The notes under the pieces are model-generated. The model saw nothing but the letters and a program-made list of their open reading frames with translations. It searched no databases and was not told where the DNA came from. Source: Planctomycetota bacterium (GTDB taxonomy: Bacteria; Planctomycetota; Phycisphaerae; SM23-33). From it: a stretch of 64,000 nucleotides of DNA. The translations under genes and the position numbers were made by a program. Where the stretch lies: contig JAKJER010000017.1 of NCBI GenBank assembly GCA_022705325.1, positions 62,001 to 126,000 of the forward strand, written 5' to 3'. Every line of letters starts with the position of its first letter. The stretch's first letter is position 1. This document shows, in pieces, positions 57,143 to 64,000 of the stretch.

Positions 57143-57571
57143 TCAAGCCCCAGGCATCATGGCTTCTCGAACAGGTGTGGCCTGTTCGGCGGACTTCACT
57201 GTCGGCAGAGCGTCGAGACCTTCGTCCAGCACGGCGTCCCGCAGCCGCAAGTACGCGACGCCGGGTACAGCGGCCGGCGAAGGAATCTCGTCCGCACTGG
57301 GCATCTGGTGCACGATTACGGGCCCGCCCGGCATGGGCGGCATCGCAGGCGGCTCGCCCGCCCGCCACGTGGACAGCGTCATCGCCAAGACGAGCGCCGC
57401 GGCCAGCCCGGCCGTCGCCGCCTGCCAGCGGCCTCTCCCCCGCCGCCCGGCGGCCTGACCGGCGCGAAACATCAACCGGTCGCGGTCCAGGCCCGGGTCG
57501 GCCGGCGTCAGCCGTCCCAACGCGCGCTCCAACTCCGTCTCCGCGGCTGTCAGGTGGTCGTCTTCGTGCAT
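57143..57571 (-). CDS. single-pass membrane protein, probable partner (anti-sigma-like) of the ECF sigma factor
   Basis: 142 residues from the ATG at 57571 (AAGGAG upstream). The N-terminal part (HEDDHLTAAETELERALGRLTPADPGLDRDRLMFRAGQAA) is cytoplasmic and helical; a membrane helix follows (about 50-68, ATAGLAAALVLAMTLST); the rest is Pro-rich and external. It overlaps the sigma-factor gene by 22 bp. This position and topology are usual for anti-sigma factors, but a zinc-binding anti-sigma motif (H-x3-C-x2-C) is absent, so the role is inferred from context. Confidence 0.65.
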   Translation of the reverse strand: MHEDDHLTAAETELERALGRLTPADPGLDRDRLMFRAGQAAGRRGRGRWQAATAGLAAALVLAMTLSTWRAGEPPAMPPMPGGPVIVHQMPSADEIPSPAAVPGVAYLRLRDAVLDEGLDALPTVKSAEQATPVREAMMPGA

Positions 57572-58050
57572 GGCTGCATCTCCTTGCGAATGGCGGCCAG
57601 GGCGGCGCGGTATCGGCGAAACACCGTGGCCACGCTCAGGCCAGTCGTGCGGGCGATCTGATCGAGGGTCATGTCCGCCCAGATTCGCAGGACGACCAGT
57701 TCGCGCTGGTCGGCGTCCAGGCGTTCCAGGGCTGCCTGGGCGGAGCGGGCGTCGATCAGGTCGTCCGCTCGCGGCTCGAACAGTTCGACGCGTCCGGCCG
57801 CCTGGCGCCGCTCGCGAAGTTCCCGCCGGCGGCGCGAGCGGCCTCGCGAGATGGCCTCGTTCCGCACCGCGCGGAACAGCCATGCTTTCACGTCCCGCGG
57901 GGGGCGGCGCTGGGCCATGAGGCGAAGGAACACCTCCTGGACCACGTCTTCGGCCTCGTGGGCATCCCCCACCTGGCGGGCATAGAGCGCCAGCGACGAG
58001 CCCAGTTCGTCGTACCATCGGCCCAGGTTGGCAAAGCTCAGCTCTGTCAT
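57550..58050 (-). CDS. ECF-type RNA polymerase sigma factor
   Basis: 166 residues from the ATG at 58050. Region 2 is seen in ALYARQVGDAHEAEDVVQEVFLRLMAQ and VKAWLFRAVRNEAISRGRSRRRR; region 4 in LERLDADQRELVVLRIWADMTLDQIARTTGLSVATVFRRYRAALAAIRKEM. Directs polymerase to stress or envelope genes, presumably controlled by the overlapping membrane protein. The start codon is preceded by a TGTGGT/ACCACA hairpin, not by a clear Shine-Dalgarno. Confidence 0.9.
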   Translation of the reverse strand: MTELSFANLGRWYDELGSSLALYARQVGDAHEAEDVVQEVFLRLMAQRRPPRDVKAWLFRAVRNEAISRGRSRRRRELRERRQAAGRVELFEPRADDLIDARSAQAALERLDADQRELVVLRIWADMTLDQIARTTGLSVATVFRRYRAALAAIRKEMQPCTKTTT

Positions 58051-58054
58051 CCGC

Positions 58055-58069
58055 TGTGGTCTTACCACA
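58055..58069 (-). promoter_or_regulatory. small hairpin next to the sigma-factor start codon
   Basis: TGTGGT-CTT-ACCACA, a perfect 6-bp stem, ends four bases before the ATG of the sigma gene. In the mRNA it would occupy the ribosome-binding position and could limit initiation. Confidence 0.4.
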
Positions 58070-58112
58070 AAGACGCCGCGGGCGCGGAGGTTTTTCAGGA
58101 ATTGAGGCTGAT

Positions 58113-59042
58113 CTACGAAGCGGGACTGTAAAACAGCATGCCCACGCCCACCAGGGCGATGATCGCGCCGATCAGGGCGCGGAGGCTGACGTGCTCCTTG
58201 TGGATGAGAATGACCAGGGGAATGATCATGACCGGAAGGATGGCCATGATCGTCTGGGCGACGCCCACAGGGATGAGCTGAATGGACAACATGGCCAGGC
58301 TGACACCCGCAACGGGCCCGGCGAAGGCCCCCACGGTGATCCATGTCATGGCCCGTCGCTCGCCGAGGGCGGCCCAGACGCGGCCGAACCATCGCAGGGC
58401 CAGGAACAGGACCGAGAAGCCGACGATGCCGGCCAGGGCACGGATCTGCGTAGCCGCGATGGGGTTGTACTTCGTCCCATCATCGAGCCTCATGCCCATG
58501 GCACCCAGGACCATGCCCAACCCCTGCCCGGTAGCGGCCAACACGCCCAGTGTGACGCCCCAGGGGGTCACCTTGTGCGGGCGGTGGACGGGCGGCTCGC
58601 GCAGGGGGCGCTCAATCACCACCCACGCCACGCCGCTGAGAGTGACGGCCATGCCCACCCAGTTCAGCGGGCGCAGGTGCTGGTCGAGCAGGACGATCCC
58701 GCCCAGGGCGGCCAGCGGCGGGGCCAGCGACATCAGCAAGGTGGCCAGCCGCGGGCCCAGCAGCAGGAACGAGCGGAACAGGCACAGGTCGCCCAGGAAG
58801 AAGCCCACGAAGCCCGACAGCGAGAGATACAGCCACGTGCTGGGCGGAGCGTCGGTCGGCAGGGGCCGGCCGCGCAGCAACGTCGTCAGGCCGGTCAGCA
58901 GGACGAAGGCGATCAGGAGACGGATGAGGTTGACGGCCATCGAGCCGACGCGCCGGCCGGCGGCATCGAAACTCATGACGCTGACGGCCCAGCAGAAGGC
59001 GGTCGCTACGGCCGCCATCTCGCCCGGATAGGGTATTTCCAT
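58113..59042 (-). CDS. EamA/DMT-superfamily transporter
   Basis: 309 residues with ten predicted membrane helices in two five-helix EamA repeats: the first starts EMAAVATAFCWAVSVMSFDAAGRR, with LNWVGMAVTLSGVAWVVIERP at its end; the second starts TPWGVTLGVLAATGQGLGMVLGAMG and ends LRALIGAIIALVGVGMLFYSP. Inner-membrane drug/metabolite transporter; substrate unknown. A 9-nt periodic tract lies just upstream of the start. Confidence 0.9.
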   Translation of the reverse strand: MEIPYPGEMAAVATAFCWAVSVMSFDAAGRRVGSMAVNLIRLLIAFVLLTGLTTLLRGRPLPTDAPPSTWLYLSLSGFVGFFLGDLCLFRSFLLLGPRLATLLMSLAPPLAALGGIVLLDQHLRPLNWVGMAVTLSGVAWVVIERPLREPPVHRPHKVTPWGVTLGVLAATGQGLGMVLGAMGMRLDDGTKYNPIAATQIRALAGIVGFSVLFLALRWFGRVWAALGERRAMTWITVGAFAGPVAGVSLAMLSIQLIPVGVAQTIMAILPVMIIPLVILIHKEHVSLRALIGAIIALVGVGMLFYSPAS

Positions 59043-59076
59043 AGTCTATCGAACGGGAGACGCGGGAGAAACGCAG

Positions 59077-59130
59077 GCCACGGGATGACTTAATCCCATG
59101 AGGCCCACGACTCCCATAGCTCCCGGGTCC
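59077..59130. repeat. 9-nt periodic tract of a second class
   Basis: On the minus strand the sequence reads as consecutive 9-mers beginning GGG (GGGAGCTAT, GGGAGTCGT, GGGCCTCAT, GGGATTAAG). The unit differs from the ACCACNNAG-type repeats at 5438, 6624 and 7557. It lies between the transporter and D,D-carboxypeptidase genes. Confidence 0.55.
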
Positions 59131-59149
59131 TTTTTCGTACGCTTCTCCG

Positions 59150-60625
59150 CTACGGATGCGGCGCGGGGGACGCGTCCACATTGTCGACCAGGAGCTTGCA
59201 GATGTCGTCCTGGAGTTGCTTGGCCTGCTGACCGGAGGCGACCTTGTTGCAGAGGATCGAGTAGGCCATCGAGCAGCGGTTCTGCTTGTTGAGAATGTAG
59301 CCGCTCAAGGCGGAGACGCCGGTGATGTAGCCGGTCTTGCCCAGAACTCGCCCGCGGCAGGGCGGCTCGTCCATGCGGCGTTCGAGCGTGCCGTCCATGC
59401 CGGCGAAGGGTAGACTCTCGACGAAAGTGAGGCAGTCGCGCCGGCGCAGAACGTTCTGGAGGATCTTCGTCATGGCCGCGGCCGCCACGTGGTTGGTGCG
59501 GGACAGGCCCGATCCGTCATGAATATCCAGCCACGCGGGGAGCACGTCATACTCCTTGGCCAGCGTGGCAACCGCCAGGGAGGCGCTGCCGGCCCACGTG
59601 CCGTCGCCCGCGCGAAGGAAGAGGCACTCGGCGGCCATGTTCAGGCTCCGCTTGTTGGCCCGGGCCATCGCGACGCCCAGGGGCGTGACCGTCGTGGCCA
59701 CGGGCGGGCCCAGTTCCCCGGGCAGGTCGGCAATGGCCGCCAGGCGGACCGAACCGCCCAGCCTCACGCCCGCCTGGGCCAGCCGCTCCGCAAGCACGCG
59801 ACCAAACAGCAGCGGCGGCTGGTTGATCGCCACCGAGTACGGCACGGCGTTGGGAGCGTTGACGTTGCCCACGACGGTGACTTGTGAGTCGTCGTCATTA
59901 TACGTGAGTCCCCAGTAGCCCTTGCCGCCCGGGCGAGTCGTGTCGATGACCTGGATGAGCCGGCTGACCGGACTGAGCGCCGGATGGATCTTGCCGCCCC
60001 GACTGACCAGGGTCACATCGAAGCAGTTGTTCTGGAAGTTCAACCCGGCCACCGGGGCGACGTACCAGCAGTGATATTGGTTCTTGGGCCAGTCGCTGTG
60101 GCGGTAGTCCTCCTGCGGCTTGTTGTTTTGGGGCCCGAAGCACGGCACGAGGACCAGGTCGCCCTCGACGGCCTGGCCCACGCGGGCCTTGACGGCCGCC
60201 GCCCACCGGTCCATCTCGGCGTAGATGGAAGTCTTGTCGGCCTCGGCCAGGATGGGGTCGCCCGAGGTGGGGTCGCCCGAACCGACGACCCAGAGGTCCT
60301 TGCCGACGCGATGAAGGCGCGTCTCGAAACGGAACTGCCCGCCCAGGCGGGCCAGGGCGAAGGCGGAGGTCAGCAGCTTCTGATTGCTGGCCGGGAGAAA
60401 CAGTTCAGTATCGTTGTGGGCGATCAGAGGCTTGCCGGCAAACAAATCCACCACGCTTGCGCCGACCTTGGCGCCCTTGAACTTGGACTCATAGGCGGCG
60501 ATCAGGTGACGGACGCGGTCAGCCAGGCAAGCCGACGCGGAGGTAGCCGAAGAGGGAGAGGCTGCCCGCGCCGCCGTCGGGAGCAGCAACGCGAGCGACA
60601 AAAGGAATCCGTTCCGAAGCTTCAT
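59150..60625 (-). CDS. dacB: D-alanyl-D-alanine carboxypeptidase/endopeptidase (PBP4 type, S13)
   Basis: 491 residues from the ATG at 60625 (GGAGATG upstream), with a signal peptide (MKLRNGFLLSLALLLPTAARA). Penicillin-binding motifs: Ser80-x-x-Lys83 in LPASNQKLLTSAFAL, SGLSRTN for the SxN motif, and GKTGYITGVSALSGY for KTG. WVVGSGDPTSGDP and NNCFDVTLVSRGG are family landmarks. Trims or opens peptidoglycan peptide cross-links in the periplasm; its presence agrees with planctomycetes having peptidoglycan. The last segment VDNVDASPAPHP is poorly conserved. Confidence 0.93.
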   Translation of the reverse strand: MKLRNGFLLSLALLLPTAARAASPSSATSASACLADRVRHLIAAYESKFKGAKVGASVVDLFAGKPLIAHNDTELFLPASNQKLLTSAFALARLGGQFRFETRLHRVGKDLWVVGSGDPTSGDPILAEADKTSIYAEMDRWAAAVKARVGQAVEGDLVLVPCFGPQNNKPQEDYRHSDWPKNQYHCWYVAPVAGLNFQNNCFDVTLVSRGGKIHPALSPVSRLIQVIDTTRPGGKGYWGLTYNDDDSQVTVVGNVNAPNAVPYSVAINQPPLLFGRVLAERLAQAGVRLGGSVRLAAIADLPGELGPPVATTVTPLGVAMARANKRSLNMAAECLFLRAGDGTWAGSASLAVATLAKEYDVLPAWLDIHDGSGLSRTNHVAAAAMTKILQNVLRRRDCLTFVESLPFAGMDGTLERRMDEPPCRGRVLGKTGYITGVSALSGYILNKQNRCSMAYSILCNKVASGQQAKQLQDDICKLLVDNVDASPAPHP

Positions 60626-61092
60626 CCACACATCTCCTGCCAGTAGCGGGCGCACCGGCTCGACCTGGCCCGCTGTCCTTCCGGTCATGATAGCCGATGC
60701 GCCGCGGCAGCGAAAGACTGATTGGATTGCGGATCGTAGACCCCTAGGGACAAGCTGGACCACACAGACCGAATCCGCAATTGTGGCCATCGCGCCGGGG
60801 GAGTTGTGGGTCTGCTCGCTGAGCAGCAACGACTGGCGTCCGCTGGAACTCCGCATGCACAGCCAGGCTGGGCTGAGCGGCAAGGTGAGCTTCAGGACGC
60901 CGTACGGACAGATGGTCTACGTGGCCCGCAATGGCGTGCTGCTGAACATCAGCGGGCGGCAACATATGTGACGCGGCCGGCGGTGCAATAACTGACAGCG
61001 CCTTCTCGTCGGGAAGAGAAGCCGTGGACTGTTTCGCCGACTCGGGCAGGGTCGCGCCGAGGGATCGACCAGCCGCTGATGACGCGCCAAGC
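60626..61092. other. 467-bp intergenic region
   Basis: Lies upstream of dacB. It has an inverted repeat, ATTGCGGAT (60726-60734) and ATCCGCAAT (60773-60781), flanking a CCCTAGGG palindrome, about 100-155 bp before the dacB start. A 94-codon plus-strand ORF (60687-60971) has no Shine-Dalgarno; its second half (PLELRMHSQAGLSGKVSF, VYVARNGVLLNIS) looks protein-like but no family is recognised. Nothing else is seen. Confidence 0.4.
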
Positions 61093-62037
61093 CTACGCCA
61101 CTTCGAGTTGTTGTTTTCTGGGGCAGGCCTGAATGTGGGCCACCAGTTGCTCTATGACCCGGTCCGCCTGCTCGGCGTCCACCTGGCATGTCCCGACCCG
61201 CCGGTGCCCGCCGCCTCCGTATCGGAGCATTAGAGAGCCGACGTCCACCGTCGAGGTTCGGTTCAGGATGCTGTGCCCGCATGTGATGACGACGTTCTGC
61301 TTCCGCAGGCCCCACATCACCTGGAGTGAAATGTTCTGGTGCGGGAACAGGCTGTAGAGGACGAAACGGTTGCCGGTGTATATCTCCTCGCTCGGCCTCA
61401 GGTCCACCACGACCGCGTCACCGCGGACGACCGAGCAGGCGGTCAGCATCTCCTTGAACAAGTGGTCCTGCTCACGATATCGCTGCACCCGTTCTTGCAC
61501 GTCATCGAGTTGGAGAATGCTCTCGGCCGCCATTGCCCGGGCGTAGTCGACCATGTCCAGCATGAGTTGATAGTTGCTGATCCGATAGTCCTTGTATCGT
61601 CCCAGACCGGTCCGCGGGTCCATGACGAAGGAGATCAGCACCCAGCCCGTCGGCTGGCGGATCTCATCCAGGCTCAGTTGCCCGGAATCGACCTTGTCCA
61701 CCGCCGCCAGCAGGCTCTTGATGTGCGAGTTCGGGAAGGCCTTCTCGCCGCCGTAGTAGGCGTGTATGACACGAGCGGCGCTGGGGGCGGCCGGGTCGCT
61801 GGCGCCCTCGAAATGCCCGTACGCCTTCCGCTCCTCCTCGCTGGAGTGATGGTCAAACCACAGCCCGCAACCGGGCACGTACGGGACGTTGGCGAGAATG
61901 TCGTTGGCCGTGACGGCGATCTTGCCGTCCTGCACGTCCTTGGGATGGACAAACAGGATCTCATCCATGAGCCCCTTTTCCTTCAGCAGCACGGCACACC
62001 CCAGGCCGTCAAAATCGGATCGAGTCACCAGTCGCAT
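61093..62037 (-). CDS. DHH-family phosphoesterase
   Basis: 314 residues with a strong Shine-Dalgarno (GAAGGAG). DHH domain motifs: RLVTRSDFDGLGCAVLL (metal Asp), CGLWFDHHSSEEE (the DHH triad) and AAVDKVDSGQL. The DHHA1 domain has the substrate loop RYGGGGHRRVGT (about 282-293). Such proteins are nanoRNases, pAp phosphatases or exopolyphosphatase-like; which one cannot be told from sequence. It ends with a basic tail CPRKQQLEVA. Confidence 0.87.
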   Translation of the reverse strand: MRLVTRSDFDGLGCAVLLKEKGLMDEILFVHPKDVQDGKIAVTANDILANVPYVPGCGLWFDHHSSEEERKAYGHFEGASDPAAPSAARVIHAYYGGEKAFPNSHIKSLLAAVDKVDSGQLSLDEIRQPTGWVLISFVMDPRTGLGRYKDYRISNYQLMLDMVDYARAMAAESILQLDDVQERVQRYREQDHLFKEMLTACSVVRGDAVVVDLRPSEEIYTGNRFVLYSLFPHQNISLQVMWGLRKQNVVITCGHSILNRTSTVDVGSLMLRYGGGGHRRVGTCQVDAEQADRVIEQLVAHIQACPRKQQLEVA

Positions 62038-62210
62038 GTTTGTCTCCTTCGCCGGATACGTTGCGTCAATTGAGAACGTGCCCCCCGCACGAACCGCTGC
62101 TTCTCTCGTCGGACAATACAGACGGGTACTTTACTCGGCGGGCGGAATTCCCGGAGGCAGGCTGCCGAGCGCCTTCAGAGCCAGGACAATGCTGGCGCCT
62201 GATGACACCC

Positions 62211-63308
62211 CTACTCATCCCCGAAGCTGGTGTTAACGGCCCTCCCGGCCGCGATGAGCGGGTGGCCAGGAGGAATGGTGCGGACCTTCCTGGCGACGTC
62301 GGCGATGGGAACCGAGCCGAGTTGGCCGTTCTGCTGGACGACCAGGCGGTTGAACTGGGCGGCCATCAGCAGTTCGAAGGCATAATAGCCGAACTTGGTA
62401 GCCAGGATGCGGTCGTGGGCGGTGGGCGTGCCGCCGCGCTGGATATGGCCCAGGACGATGTAGCGCCCTTCGAGGCGGCTGATCGTTTCAACCTGCTCGG
62501 CCACCCACTTGGCCACGCCGCCCAGGCGGATGGGGTCGGGAGAGTCGGCGACGATGTGGTCGACAAACTGCTCCCCGCCGACCGGTCGGGCGCCCTCGCC
62601 GGCGGCAATGATGGTGAAGCGCTTGCCGACCTTGCTGCGCTCGAGACACCTGTGCGCGACGGCATCGATGTCGAAGGGGATCTCGGGGATGAGGATGATG
62701 TCGGCGCCGCTGGCAATCCCGGCGTGAAGGGCCAGCCAGCCCGCGTAGCGGCCCATGAGTTCGACGACCATGACCCGGTGATGGCTGGAGGCGGTGGTGT
62801 GGACCTTGTCCAAGGCGTCGGAGGCGGTGGCGACGGCGGTGTCGTGTCCGAAGGTGATCTCCGTGCCCCACAGGTCGTTGTCGATGGTCTTGGGCACGCC
62901 CACGATCCGCAGCCCGCGCTCAATCAGGTCGTGCGCCCCGCTCATCGTGCCGTCGCCCCCGATGACCACCAGGGCGTCCAATTGAGCCTGATAGTAGTGC
63001 TCGACAACCTGATCACGGACGTCGCGGGTGACCCACCGTCCTTGCTTGTCCTGCGTGGCGAACTTGGCGGGGTTGGCCTTGTTGCACGAGCCCAGGATCG
63101 TGCCCCCGACGGTCAGGATGCCGCTGACGTCGTTGTAGGTCAGCCGGCGCAGGCGGTTCTCGATCAACCCCAGGAAGCCGTCCTCGATGCCCATCACTTC
63201 CAGGCCGCCGCCCATGGCGGCCTTGGCCACCGCGCGGATGACCGCGTTCAGGCCAGGGCAATCGCCCCCGCCGGTCAGGATGCCGATGCGCTTCAGTTGT
63301 GTAGTCAT
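62211..63308 (-). CDS. pfkA: 6-phosphofructokinase (group A, mixed donor signature)
   Basis: 365 residues from the ATG at 63308; an in-frame ATG three codons upstream (63317) is equally possible. Glycolytic phosphorylation of fructose 6-phosphate. ILTGGGDCPGLNAVIR (residues 10-25), VIGGDGTMSGAHDL (115-128), PKTIDNDLWGTEITFGHDTA (139-158), VMVVELMGRYAGWLAL and GHIQRGGTP are conserved. The residue after GGD is Gly120, as in ATP enzymes, whereas Lys140 in PKTIDND is typical of PPi enzymes. Phosphoryl donor is therefore uncertain. Confidence 0.92.
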   Translation of the reverse strand: MTTQLKRIGILTGGGDCPGLNAVIRAVAKAAMGGGLEVMGIEDGFLGLIENRLRRLTYNDVSGILTVGGTILGSCNKANPAKFATQDKQGRWVTRDVRDQVVEHYYQAQLDALVVIGGDGTMSGAHDLIERGLRIVGVPKTIDNDLWGTEITFGHDTAVATASDALDKVHTTASSHHRVMVVELMGRYAGWLALHAGIASGADIILIPEIPFDIDAVAHRCLERSKVGKRFTIIAAGEGARPVGGEQFVDHIVADSPDPIRLGGVAKWVAEQVETISRLEGRYIVLGHIQRGGTPTAHDRILATKFGYYAFELLMAAQFNRLVVQQNGQLGSVPIADVARKVRTIPPGHPLIAAGRAVNTSFGDE

Positions 63309-63424
63309 GCCTCGCATTGTCGCGACTCTCTCGGCAAACTCAAGGCCCTGGTAATGACAACGTCGGGCAGACCCGCGGATGGGAATCGTTTCGCGTGTCG
63401 CGGGCGGCGCGGTAGAATGTGGCG

Positions 63425-63727
63425 ATGGTCCAGCCGCTGCCGACAGAACGACGTCGTCACCCGCGCCAGGCGTCACAGGCGTCGCTCACGCTTCACCACG
63501 CCGCCTCGCAGCGCGACTTCCCCGCCCGCTGCCTGGACGTGTCGGACGGGGGGCTGCTGGCGGCTGTCCCGCTCACGATGCCTGTTCGCGTGGGCCAGGA
63601 GGTGGAGATGTCGGCCTTTGACTCGCAGGCCCTCGGCGAGCCGGCCCGACGGGCGGTGGTGGTCCGCGTCGAACGGGAGCGATTGCTCCGCCAGGGACAA
63701 CTCGCCGTTGCTCTGAGTTTCTACTGA
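63425..63727 (+). CDS. PilZ domain protein
   Basis: 100 residues from the ATG at 63425; a GTG two codons upstream (63419) is an alternative. The c-di-GMP-binding RxxxR motif is in TERRRHPRQ, and CLDVSDGGLLAAVP matches the (D/N)xSxxG motif. The remaining beta strands (VGQEVEMSAF, RAVVVRVERERLL, QLAVALSFY) complete a single PilZ barrel. A probable cyclic-di-GMP effector; no output domain. It is divergent from pfkA. Confidence 0.85.
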   Translation: MVQPLPTERRRHPRQASQASLTLHHAASQRDFPARCLDVSDGGLLAAVPLTMPVRVGQEVEMSAFDSQALGEPARRAVVVRVERERLLRQGQLAVALSFY

Positions 63728-63875
63728 TCTTGCCGGGGTTTTCCCAGAGCTCGCCCCTTTCGGGGACTGCTTCCCTCCGCCTGAAATCGTACGCTTCATC
63801 TTAGAGCGCGTCGCCCCGGTGCTGACCCAACTGGTCCCGCCGGGCCCGGTCGGGACGACCCTCAAGAGGTGGCAT

Positions 63876-64000
63876 ATGTACGATGCACTCACACCCTGCC
63901 CCTCGGCCCTGGAGCCCCTGGAAACCCGCCAACTGCTCAGTGCCCTTCCCCTCGATGCCAGCCTCGACGCGCCCGTCGGCGCGTTGCCCGCGATGATCGA
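63876..64000 (+). CDS. N-terminus of a large planctomycete surface protein (3' partial)
   Basis: The ATG at 63876, preceded by AGAGGTGG, starts 41 codons that run off the window. The sequence contains LEPLETRQLLSA (residues 13-24), the N-terminal leader signature found on very large secreted proteins of planctomycetes. The rest of the visible part is Ala/Pro/Leu-rich. Nothing can be said of the downstream domains. Confidence 0.7.
   Translation, partial: MYDALTPCPSALEPLETRQLLSALPLDASLDAPVGALPAMI

Noticed and set aside
57143..58018. A 291-codon frame upstream of the membrane partner gene
   Set aside because: The first 149 codons are an out-of-frame reading of the sigma-factor gene; the real start at 57571 has AAGGAG.

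Overview
The window is high-GC bacterial chromosome, most likely from an uncultured planctomycete (Planctomycetota, plausibly Phycisphaerae). The evidence is the combination of hallmark families: DUF1549/DUF1553, DUF1501 and pre-peptidase C-terminal (PPC) proteins in one operon, degenerate DUF1559-type pseudopilins, an HzsA-like/CxxCH/formylglycine-generating-enzyme giant, a PEP-CTERM protein with an XrtA-type polysaccharide deacetylase, TQP-repeat linkers, and an N-terminal LEPLETRQLLSA signature at the right edge. The exact taxon is inference. No rRNA, tRNA, CRISPR array, phage or classical insertion sequence was seen.

Layout. 1-5.4 kb: the 3' part of a GHL10-type glycoside hydrolase, a 114-bp inverted-repeat element, and three tandem pseudopilin paralogues. 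5.5-11.7 kb (minus): ychF-like GTPase, purQ and a giant purL whose protein carries two PurS domains and an N-terminal membrane anchor; a 607-bp element encoding a GxxExxY-family protein sits exactly between purL and purQ. 11.9-14.8 kb (minus): PEP-CTERM-type polysaccharide deacetylase, rplU, and a Tat-exported TIM-barrel protein. 15.0-19.9 kb (minus): an operon of unknown exported and coiled-coil proteins. 20-31.8 kb: ThuA-like protein, HzsA-like/FGE fusion, and the planctomycete DUF1549-DUF1501-PPC export operon. 32-35.4 kb: EEP-nuclease/beta-propeller fusion coupled to an exported beta-propeller-like protein whose signal peptide is interrupted in frame by a palindromic repeat. 35.5-40 kb: fumC, HEAT-repeat membrane protein, ComF. 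40.2-45.8 kb: complete nqrABCDEF sodium pump with an iron-sulfur-containing NqrA. 45.9-49.3 kb: thiL, a MerR-HicB/HicA toxin-antitoxin pair, argH. 49.5-55.6 kb: PEP-CTERM protein and a five-gene dehydratase-ACP-dehydratase-KS-KS cluster. 55.6-64 kb: exported protein, ECF sigma factor with a membrane partner, DMT transporter, D,D-carboxypeptidase, DHH phosphoesterase, phosphofructokinase, PilZ protein and the start of a large surface protein.

The non-coding spaces are unusual. Many are filled by imperfect tandem tracts with strict 7-nt or 9-nt periodicity, and by palindromic elements. The 9-nt class forms the terminal inverted repeats of the GxxExxY element and also occurs as solo copies, which is the strongest candidate here for an undescribed mobile system. 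Other noteworthy points are the membrane-tethered PurS-PurS-PurL protein, the NqrA that keeps two [4Fe-4S] motifs, and the MerR-HicB fused antitoxin.
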